Source: Flavobacteriaceae bacterium (GTDB lineage: Bacteria > Bacteroidota > Bacteroidia > Flavobacteriales > Flavobacteriaceae). From it: DNA of 64,000 bases. The notes beneath the pieces were generated by a model, which saw only the letters and a list, made by a program, of their open reading frames with translations, did no database searches and was not told where the DNA came from. Position numbers and translations under genes: made by a program. The stretch covers positions 141,926-205,925 of the forward strand of contig CANFHF010000001.1 in NCBI GenBank assembly GCA_947446635.1, read 5' to 3'. Each line of letters starts with the position of its first letter. The first letter of the stretch is position 1. Positions 57,054-64,000 of the stretch are shown here, piece after piece.

Positions 57054-57085
57054 GCAAATAAATGTATGTATGATGAAAGTTTAAA

Positions 57086-58132
57086 TTATTCTGAAACCTT
57101 GATTTCAAACATTTTGTCCCAGTTTTTTCCTGTTACAAAAATGCTTTTAGTTTTAGGGTTGTAAGCGATTCCATTTAAGACTTCAGCTTTTGGAAATTGA
57201 ATAAATTTTCGCAAACCAGATAGGTCAAGTATTCCTTCTACGGCTCCATTAGCAGGATTTACAATTGCTATGGCGTCTTTTTGCCAAACATTGCAATAGA
57301 TTTTTCCGTTAATCCATTCCAACTCATTTATGCTTGGAATTTTAGAATCTCCAGAATATACATTGACATAATCCACCATTTTCTGGGTTTCAGGATTCAT
57401 TTTCCAAATTTTTTCAGTTTTGTCGGTTTGGTAAATGTATTTTCCATCATTGGTCATTCCCCAGCCTTCAATGTTCTTATCATACATAAAGGTTTTTTCT
57501 AATTTCCAAGTCGTGGCATTGTAGATGAAACCCGTTTTTTCCTGCCAAGTCAGTTGGTAAATTTTGTCATTTATGAATGTTATTCCTTCTCCAAAATAGC
57601 GGTCATCCAATTTCAAACTCTTGTATGTCCTTCCAGTTTTGTAATCTGTTTTCAAAAGTTTAGAACTTTTGTACAATCCGATGCTTTCGTATAAAGTGTC
57701 TTTGTAAAACTCTAATCCTTCGGTAAAAGAGGCAATGTCATGAGGGTAGGTGTTAAGAACCGTGTACTTAAGTAACTTGGGCTGTATATTAGAGCCTAAT
57801 TCAATTCGGGCAGTGGTTTGGGCACTTTCTCCTTCAAAAAAGACCAATGCTTTCAGGTTTTGGTATCCCAATTTTTGGTTTTTTAATGGGAAAGATAATT
57901 TTTCAAGCCCTTTTTTTGAACCAATTTTTTTATCGTTTAGATAATAAATGACACTGTCAATCTCTTTGGTATTTGGGTTCAAGATTCCCAATTCTAAAGT
58001 CTCTTGTGACTGATAGTGTGCTGCAAATTTAGATTCGTCAAAACTAAATAGGGAAGCGTTGTTGTTTTTATCCCCGCAACTCGCAAAGGTTATTCCTAAT
58101 AAAATGAAAGATAGGAAGTTATAATTTTTCAT
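57086..58132 (-). CDS. Glutaminyl-peptide cyclotransferase (glutamine cyclotransferase family) lipoprotein
   Basis: 348 aa; lipobox LGITFASCGDK; YPHDIASFTEGLEFYKDTLYES, NELEWINGKIYCNVW, VLNGIAYNPKTKSIFVTGKNW. Confidence 0.9.
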   Translation of the reverse strand: MKNYNFLSFILLGITFASCGDKNNNASLFSFDESKFAAHYQSQETLELGILNPNTKEIDSVIYYLNDKKIGSKKGLEKLSFPLKNQKLGYQNLKALVFFEGESAQTTARIELGSNIQPKLLKYTVLNTYPHDIASFTEGLEFYKDTLYESIGLYKSSKLLKTDYKTGRTYKSLKLDDRYFGEGITFINDKIYQLTWQEKTGFIYNATTWKLEKTFMYDKNIEGWGMTNDGKYIYQTDKTEKIWKMNPETQKMVDYVNVYSGDSKIPSINELEWINGKIYCNVWQKDAIAIVNPANGAVEGILDLSGLRKFIQFPKAEVLNGIAYNPKTKSIFVTGKNWDKMFEIKVSE

Positions 58133-58186
58133 ACATTAAAATTTTAATATTGCAATATACAACCTTATTTTATAGACGCAAAGCCC

Positions 58187-58217
58187 TTGCAAAAATATAA
58201 AATACATTGTATATTTG
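58187..58217 (+). promoter_or_regulatory. Bacteroidota sigma-ABfr-type promoter of the SRP RNA gene
   Basis: TTG at 58187-58189, 20-nt spacer, TATATTTG (TAnnTTTG) at 58210-58217, just upstream of the RNA 5' end. Confidence 0.75.
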
Positions 58218-58221
58218 CACC

Positions 58222-58314
58222 GGCAAGTCCTACACGACCAGCTCCTGCAAAATCCCCCAGGATGGGAACATAGCAAGGGTAAGTGGTTGAGCGGTGCGAT
58301 GTAGGTCGCTTGCC
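58222..58314 (+). ncRNA. ffs: Signal recognition particle RNA, bacterial small type (4.5S)
   Basis: GGCAAGTCCTACACGACC...CCCCCAGGATGGGAACATAGCAAGGGTAAG...GATGTAGGTCGCTTGCC; pairing termini GGCAAG/CTTGCC and CCTACA/TGTAGG; apical GGAACATAGCAAGGGTA resembles GGAAGCAGCCAAGGCAG of E. coli 4.5S. Confidence 0.88.
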
Positions 58315-58360
58315 ATTTTTTAGTAATTGTAGGTTCCAAACAAATTTTTTCTATTTTATT

Positions 58361-58388
58361 ATCTTCCTTCAGGAAGATTTTTTTATTT
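58361..58388 (+). terminator. Hairpin terminator downstream of SRP RNA
   Basis: ATCTTCCT-TC-AGGAAGAT plus T-tract. Confidence 0.75.
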
Positions 58389-58499
58389 TTGAACCTTTCG
58401 GAGTTAGAAGTTAATGGTTAGGTTGGAATTAATAAATACGCTATCAGTATCCTAATCAATTAGGCAATAACACACATCAGTAACGTATATTCTATAACA

Positions 58500-59303
58500 A
58501 TGGAAAAAGTAGTTTTGATCACAGGAGCTTCTTCGGGAATAGGAAAGTCGATTGGTGAATTTTTGCACCATAAAGGATTCATCGTATATGGTACTAGCAG
58601 AAATCCCGAACGAATACTCAATTCCGTTTTTCCCCTAGTGGCTTTAGAAGTTCGAAACCCAGATTCGATTCATGCCGCGGTGTCCAAAATAATAGCCACT
58701 TCGGGCAGGCTGGATATTGTTATTAATAATGCCGGTGTGGGAATCAGTGGACCTTTGGAAGAGATTCCAATGGAGGAAATCAAGAATAATTTCGAAACTA
58801 ATTTCTTTGGTCCAATAGAAGTCATGAAAGCTGCTTTACCACAAATGCGCTTGCAAAAATCAGGACTTATTATCAATATCACCTCTATAGCGGGCTATAT
58901 GGGTTTGCCGTATCGCAGCGTGTATTCCGCATCGAAAGGGGCATTGGAATTGGTTACCGAGGCTTTACGAATGGAAGTGAAATCTTTCGGAATTCAGATT
59001 ACTAATGTGGCTCCAGGAGATTTCGCTACCAATATTGCCTCTAGGCGTTTCCATGCGCCAGTAATCAAGGATTCGGCATATGAAATTCCCTATGGGAACA
59101 CTCTTAAAATGATGGACGAGCAGGTTGACAGTGGCAGTAATCCCGATGAAATGGCCAAAGCCGTTTATGAAATAATTCAAAACCCAAACCCTAAAATTCA
59201 TTATAAAGTAGGGGTTTTTATACAGCAATTCTCGATTGTTCTCAAGCGAATTTTGCCCGATAAAGTCTATGAAAAAATGCTGATGAATCATTTTAAGTTG
59301 TAA
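58500..59303 (+). CDS. SDR-family oxidoreductase
   Basis: 267 aa; VVLITGASSGIGKSIGEFL, NNAGVGISGPLEE, YSASKGALE. Confidence 0.93.
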   Translation: MEKVVLITGASSGIGKSIGEFLHHKGFIVYGTSRNPERILNSVFPLVALEVRNPDSIHAAVSKIIATSGRLDIVINNAGVGISGPLEEIPMEEIKNNFETNFFGPIEVMKAALPQMRLQKSGLIINITSIAGYMGLPYRSVYSASKGALELVTEALRMEVKSFGIQITNVAPGDFATNIASRRFHAPVIKDSAYEIPYGNTLKMMDEQVDSGSNPDEMAKAVYEIIQNPNPKIHYKVGVFIQQFSIVLKRILPDKVYEKMLMNHFKL

Positions 59304-59424
59304 ATTATAGTATAACCATCAATATCTTGCTATATTTACAAAAAAAACCACCTTTTTTTTGATTAACAATCGATATAAACTTTAGAGATCTTTTTATATT
59401 AATAATAGTGAAATCATACCCAAA

Positions 59425-60099
59425 TTGAGTCCCTTAAAACTACCTCTATTTTACTTTTTTTCTTCAACAGTAGCCCAACTTCAATATCAATACGCTGAAT
59501 TATTATTGATTGGTTCTATTGTTGTTAGTTCTATACTAATTGGTTTTATTGTATTTTTCTTTAGATTTAATAAAATCAAATCAAAAGAATTACATGTTTT
59601 ATTAAAAGAAATTGAATTATTTAAATCAGAAATTATAGAAAACAAGAAGGTGATCTCAAGCTTTAAACAAACGGAAATAATAAAGGAACGAGAGTTTATA
59701 GCTATTAATTTAGAATTAGCTAATATTCAGAGCTCTATTGGTGTTATTATTGATGAAGCTACGATGCATTCTCAACAAATCAAAGAACCTAAATTTATAA
59801 ATCTTATTAAGGACATTCGTTTCGTGCTTTCTCGAAAAGATTACTGGAATGAGTTTAGGTTGAAATTCACTCAGACACACCCTAATTTTAATACTGCTTT
59901 AAAAGCAAGATTTCCGAATCTTTCTCCAAAAGATATTAGTTTTTGTAGTTTAATTAAATTGAATTTATTAAACAAGGAAATTGCCTCCATGCTACAAGTG
60001 TCCCATGAAAGTGTTATTACTAAAAAATATCTTTTAAAGAAAAAGCTTAAACTTACGGCCGATCAAGACCTTATTAAGATTATTAATGATTTCGATTAA
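59425..60099 (+). CDS. Membrane-anchored coiled-coil protein with C-terminal LuxR-like HTH (putative transcriptional regulator)
   Basis: 224 aa, TTG start; TM LLIGSIVVSSILIGFIVFFF, coiled coil, C-terminal FPNLSPKDISFCSLIKLNLLNKEIASMLQVSHESVITKKYLLKKKLKL. Confidence 0.75.
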   Translation: MSPLKLPLFYFFSSTVAQLQYQYAELLLIGSIVVSSILIGFIVFFFRFNKIKSKELHVLLKEIELFKSEIIENKKVISSFKQTEIIKEREFIAINLELANIQSSIGVIIDEATMHSQQIKEPKFINLIKDIRFVLSRKDYWNEFRLKFTQTHPNFNTALKARFPNLSPKDISFCSLIKLNLLNKEIASMLQVSHESVITKKYLLKKKLKLTADQDLIKIINDFD

Positions 60100-60721
60100 T
60101 AGTATAGTCACTTTCTTTTTGATTAACCCTATTTCAGGCTTTATTATTTCATAATTTTTTCAAAACCCTTCTTTTCGGCACTAATAAAATTCAGTTTATT
60201 ACTTGTAACTTGAAATTTTTTAATATAAATTCTACCTAAAATTCCTATATTCAACTCAATTTTTATAACGCACTTTAATTTACATTTCTTTTAATAAATA
60301 TTTTTTTTATTTTATTATAAGAAATATCTTAAATTATATTTGTCTAATTATTACCAAGTATTATTTTGTATTACTTACCCTATTATTTCATTTAGCCATT
60401 ACTGTCTAATCAATATTTATTTCTTCTCGGATCTTTACATTTCCGTTTTTAATTTGTTTCTATATCTGCTTTTATTTTTGATTATTTTATTGGCAACTAT
60501 TATTAACTAAAATGATATTTTATTTAATACTTTAAAAAACAAGTCTTTAATCGGTAAAATTTATTATTTTATCTATGTTTTTGCTATACTAATTTTTATA
60601 ACACTTAAAATTTTATAGTATAAATTTGTCCTTTAATATTTAATGCTTCCTCGTGATGCCTTAGATCGTATTAATTATGATTAAACTTTTTAGACCATTA
60701 GATCTATTAATTAAATAAATA

Positions 60722-61207
60722 ATGAAAATGAAGTATATTTTAATTCTATTGTTTGCATTTAATTTAAATGCTCAAAAACTTCACCATCAAATGTTATCCG
60801 CACAGGCTAGTAGTGCAAAAACAACTAATGGTAGAATGGTAAAACAAACTATTGGGCAGTTAAGTGTAGTTGGTAATTCTCAAAATAAGAAAATTGCTTT
60901 TAGTCAAGGTTTCCAACAGAGTAATACTAGAAAAGTTGCCCCTTCAAGCGTCAAAAGTTTAATTGTGACAACTTTATACCCTAATCCAGTAAGCGATTTT
61001 ATTAATTTTAAATTTTCGACTTCAATTAAAGGGCCTGTAAAAATTGCCTTTTTTGATCTATTAGGTAGAAAAGTATTTTCTACGGAAAAAGAAGCCCTTC
61101 AAAATAATATCTCCCTTAAGGATATTAATTTATCACCGGGTGAATATATAGTAAAACTTAATGCTCTTAATTATGAATACACAACCAAAATACTTAAAAT
61201 AAAATAA
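60722..61207 (+). CDS. Small secreted protein with T9SS type A C-terminal sorting domain
   Basis: 161 aa; signal peptide ILILLFAFNLNAQ; VKQTIGQLSVVGN...FSQGFQQ motif; CTD TLYPNPVSDFINFKF...FFDLLGRKVFS...INLSPGEYIVKLNALNYEYTTKILKIK. Confidence 0.85.
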   Translation: MKMKYILILLFAFNLNAQKLHHQMLSAQASSAKTTNGRMVKQTIGQLSVVGNSQNKKIAFSQGFQQSNTRKVAPSSVKSLIVTTLYPNPVSDFINFKFSTSIKGPVKIAFFDLLGRKVFSTEKEALQNNISLKDINLSPGEYIVKLNALNYEYTTKILKIK

Positions 61208-61208
61208 A

Positions 61209-61832
61209 ATGAAAAAAGTAACACTATTAATTGTAGTTTTTATTTCGTTCGCTAAAAGCTACTCGCAAGAAATTTATTTACAAACCGGGAGAAATTTTAC
61301 TTCGTATTCTTATAGAGGCGATAAGGAATATGATTTCAAAGCATCAGTTGGTAATTCCTTTGAAATTGGGCATTCTAAACATTTTAAAAACGTATATTGT
61401 TATACACTTGGATTGACGCTTAATGAGTATAATGCTGTTACTAATGAAGGACCAACTATTCTTTCAAGTTATAATACTCAATATTTAGGGATACAAAATT
61501 CAATTCAATTAAGAGTCTTTAAAATTAAATTTGTAGAGGTTGATGCGAAAGCCGGGATTAATATGGCTACTATTTTATATGGTAAAAACACCCAATTAGG
61601 GTTAGGTTCTGCAAATGTATTGGTTAATGATTTGACCAAAGCAGAAGCATTTAAAGGACTTGTTTTTCAACCTGTATTAGGAGTTGAGGCTAAATTAAAA
61701 CTAACGCCTCAGGGTTATTTGTCTGTTGGGTATAACAGAACAAATAGTTATAATTTATCAAATACTAAACGAATTGAGGATTACAAATTTAAAACAGACC
61801 AAATTTCATTTGGTGTTCATTTTCAAAAATAA
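61209..61832 (+). CDS. Putative outer-membrane beta-barrel protein
   Basis: 207 aa; signal peptide; alternating beta pattern (YSYRGDKEYDFKASVGNSFEIGHSKHF...YLSVGYNRTNSYNLSNTKRIEDYKFKTDQISFGVHFQK, terminal aromatic). Confidence 0.65.
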   Translation: MKKVTLLIVVFISFAKSYSQEIYLQTGRNFTSYSYRGDKEYDFKASVGNSFEIGHSKHFKNVYCYTLGLTLNEYNAVTNEGPTILSSYNTQYLGIQNSIQLRVFKIKFVEVDAKAGINMATILYGKNTQLGLGSANVLVNDLTKAEAFKGLVFQPVLGVEAKLKLTPQGYLSVGYNRTNSYNLSNTKRIEDYKFKTDQISFGVHFQK

Positions 61833-61847
61833 TTTAAAATAACAATC

Positions 61848-64000
61848 ATGAAAAAAATTCTACTATTTTTATTCTTTTTAGGAACTTCGGCCTTTTATGC
61901 ACAAACACGAGGAATTACCTATCAAGCAGTTATATACAATTCCACCCAACAAAGTTCGGCGGGTATAACTAATGTAAGCTCTCCTTTGTCTAATAAGCCA
62001 GTTTGCTTACGATTTACTATTACAGATTCTAATTCTAATACAGAATACCAAGAGACGATTACCACTAAGACCGATGAATACGGTATGGTAAATTTAATCA
62101 TTGGTACTGGAGATCAAACAAGAGGTTATGCTTCATCGTTTGATGGAATCGTTTGGGATGAAAATCAAAAAAACTTACAAGTTGCCGTAGATACAAATGG
62201 GTTGTGTTCTTCATTTGAAGAAATTAGCAACCAGGCACTTACTGCTGTGCCTTTTGCATTTAATGCTAATACAGCAATTACGGCCTACAGTGCTGAAAAT
62301 GTTACTGGAATTGTACCTATTCTTAATGGAGGTACTGGAGCTACAACCGTTAATGGTGCCAAAACTAATTTTGGTTTAGATAATGTAGATAACACAACGG
62401 ATTTAAACAAGCCTATTAGTACTGCTACAAAAACAGCTTTGGATGTTTTAACTACTGGAGCTGCAACAGAGAAATCAGATCGAATTGCTGCCGATGTCAT
62501 TTTAACTACAGGAGCTGCAAAAGAAGTTACAGATCGTACTTTTGCTGATACTGTTTTAACTACAAGTGTAACTACTGAAAGAGACGCGCGTACTGTTGCT
62601 GACAACACTTTAACTACAAGTATAAATACCGAAATTGCTAATCGTACCGCTGCTGATTTACTTTTTACTAAGGCAGTAAATGATGAAGCAGTTGCTCGTG
62701 CAACTGAAGACACGGCTATAAATAGTAAATTAACTGGTGAAATAGCAAGAGCTGGAAATGCGGAAGGCGTTTTAACTGCTGGTGCTGCAACAGAGAAAAC
62801 AGATCGAATTGCTGCCGATGTCACTTTAACTACAGGTGCTGCAACAGAGAAATCAGATCGAATTGCCGCTGACGTAATTTTAACTACAGGAGCTGCAACA
62901 GAGAAATCAGATCGAATTGCTGCTGACTTAATTTTAACTACAGGAGCTGCGACAGAAAAATCAGATCGTTTAGCTGCTGAACAAATTTTAACCACAGGAG
63001 CTTTAACAGAAAAATCAGAGCGTACATTTGCTGATATAATTTTGACTACAAGTGTAAATACTGAAAAAGATGCTCGTATAGCAGGGGATACTACTTTGTC
63101 TGCAAGTGTAACTGCTGAAAAAGATGCTCGTACCGCTGCTGATGCCCTTTTTACTTCAAGTGTAAACAATGAAGCATTAGCTCGCGCTACCGAAGATACA
63201 AATATTAAAAGTAACTTGGTTGCAGAAACAACTAGAGCAACTATTGCTGAAGGTGTTTTAACTACGGCTAATGCAGCTAGAATAGCTGACATTGCTACCT
63301 TAACGTCAAATATAAATACTGAAAAAGATGCACGTATTAATGGCGATGCTACTTTTGCTGCAAGTGTAATTACTGAAAGAGACGCACGTATAGCAGGGGA
63401 TGTAACCTTAACTACAAGTATAAATACCGAAATAGCTAATCGTACCGCTGCTGATGTACTTTTTACTACGAGAGTAAATGATGAAGCATTAGCTCGTGCT
63501 ACTGAAGATACAGTTATTAATGGTAAATTAGTTACAGAGACAGCTAGAGCAACTGAAGCGGAAAGAGTTTTAGGGGTAGGAGCTGCAAAAGAAGTAACAG
63601 ATCGTTTAGCCGATGTGAATGCTGAAGAATTAGCACGTACAAATGCAGATATTGTCTTAACGACTGGGGCCGCTAAAGAAATAGTAGATCGAATTGCCGC
63701 TGCCACTCTTGAAAATACAGCTCGCTTAGCTGCAGAAGGAGTTTTAGATGGAAAAATCACTACAGAAAAGAATGCTCGTATTGATGGTGATGCTACAGAG
63801 AAATCAGATCGTTTAGCTGCTGCTACTCTAGAAAAAACGGATCGTGTAAATGCAGAAGGAGTTTTAGATAACAAAATCACTACAGAGAAAGATGCTCGTA
63901 TCAGTGCAGTTAGTGCAGAAGCTTTAGCTCGTACTACAGCTGCCACTCTCGAAAATACAGCTCGCTTAGCTGCAGAAGGAGTTTTAGATGGAAAAATCAC
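61848..64000 (+). CDS. Large secreted phage-tail-fibre-like repetitive stalk protein (partial; runs off the window)
   Basis: Open from ATG 61848 to the window end, at least 717 codons, no stop. Signal peptide MKKILLFLFFLGTSAFYAQ; domain GITYQAVIYN...VCLRFTITDS...EYQETITTKTDEYGMVNLIIGTG...LTAVPFAFNANTA; tail-fibre-like linker ILNGGTGATTVNGAKTNFGLDNVDNTTDLNKPISTATKTALD; then 18-aa coiled-coil repeats. Absent from the supplied ORF track. Confidence 0.9.
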   Translation, partial: MKKILLFLFFLGTSAFYAQTRGITYQAVIYNSTQQSSAGITNVSSPLSNKPVCLRFTITDSNSNTEYQETITTKTDEYGMVNLIIGTGDQTRGYASSFDGIVWDENQKNLQVAVDTNGLCSSFEEISNQALTAVPFAFNANTAITAYSAENVTGIVPILNGGTGATTVNGAKTNFGLDNVDNTTDLNKPISTATKTALDVLTTGAATEKSDRIAADVILTTGAAKEVTDRTFADTVLTTSVTTERDARTVADNTLTTSINTEIANRTAADLLFTKAVNDEAVARATEDTAINSKLTGEIARAGNAEGVLTAGAATEKTDRIAADVTLTTGAATEKSDRIAADVILTTGAATEKSDRIAADLILTTGAATEKSDRLAAEQILTTGALTEKSERTFADIILTTSVNTEKDARIAGDTTLSASVTAEKDARTAADALFTSSVNNEALARATEDTNIKSNLVAETTRATIAEGVLTTANAARIADIATLTSNINTEKDARINGDATFAASVITERDARIAGDVTLTTSINTEIANRTAADVLFTTRVNDEALARATEDTVINGKLVTETARATEAERVLGVGAAKEVTDRLADVNAEELARTNADIVLTTGAAKEIVDRIAAATLENTARLAAEGVLDGKITTEKNARIDGDATEKSDRLAAATLEKTDRVNAEGVLDNKITTEKDARISAVSAEALARTTAATLENTARLAAEGVLDGKI
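62448..64000 (+). repeat. 54-nt (18-aa) tandem repeat array with 11-residue-step length variants
   Basis: About 25 units read by eye, consensus LTTGAATEKSDRIAADVI; lengths 18, 14, 29 and 40 aa. Still running at the window end. Confidence 0.93.

Noticed and set aside
58136-58339. 67-aa minus-strand ORF
   Set aside because: Overlaps the SRP RNA and its promoter; no coding features.
62197-62379. 60-aa plus-strand ORF MGCVLHLKKLATRHLLLC...
   Set aside because: Alternative frame inside the tail-fibre-like CDS; no independent support.
62285-64000. 571-aa antisense ORF (MIFPSKTPSAAKRAVFSRVAAVV...)
   Set aside because: It lies wholly opposite the forward stalk ORF, which has a signal peptide, recognisable domains and continuity to the window edge. 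The antisense frame stays open only because the 54-nt repeats lack the relevant stop complements; its 18-aa periodicity mirrors the sense repeat.
62448-64000. CRISPR-like array
   Set aside because: Regular 54-nt repeats without unique spacers, and continuous in-frame coding; it is a protein repeat.
61848-64000. Prophage
   Set aside because: Tail-fibre-like motifs are present, but no integrase, capsid, terminase, portal or lysis genes are visible, and the protein has a signal peptide. Downstream sequence would be needed to exclude it fully.

Overview
The window is an AT-rich Bacteroidota chromosome segment, most likely Flavobacterium or a close relative. Most of it (about 0-59 kb) is densely packed housekeeping and cell-envelope genes: corA, pyrG, yidC, mnmA, a T9SS-type S8 protease, a PafA-like phosphatase, lysA, gltBD, sucC, uvrB, rlmF, a thiamine pyrophosphokinase, a TonB receptor with a DUF4249 lipoprotein, monomeric icd, rplS, trmD, a cyclophilin-FKBP fusion, two ABC half-transporters, nusB, yajC, pepT, lpd, truA, rho, an RsmB-like methyltransferase, kup, an ECF-sigma module, an M49 dipeptidase, a MazG-like protein, ilvE, mnmD and a glutaminyl cyclotransferase. 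There is one clear RNA gene, a small SRP RNA at about 58222-58314 with a near-consensus Bacteroidota promoter. Strong hairpin terminators separate many units. I saw no tRNA, rRNA, CRISPR array or transposase. The accessory-looking part is the right end (about 59.4-64 kb). It holds a membrane-anchored HTH regulator, a very AT-rich 620-bp leader, a small T9SS-CTD protein, a small outer-membrane-type protein, and the first 2.15 kb of a large secreted phage-tail-fibre-like stalk protein. That last ORF is missing from the supplied ORF track because it runs off the window; only a spurious antisense ORF is listed there. Its stalk is built from a 54-nt/18-aa repeat whose length variants (18, 29 and 40 aa) differ by exact 11-residue steps. 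This locus is the best candidate for an undescribed system.
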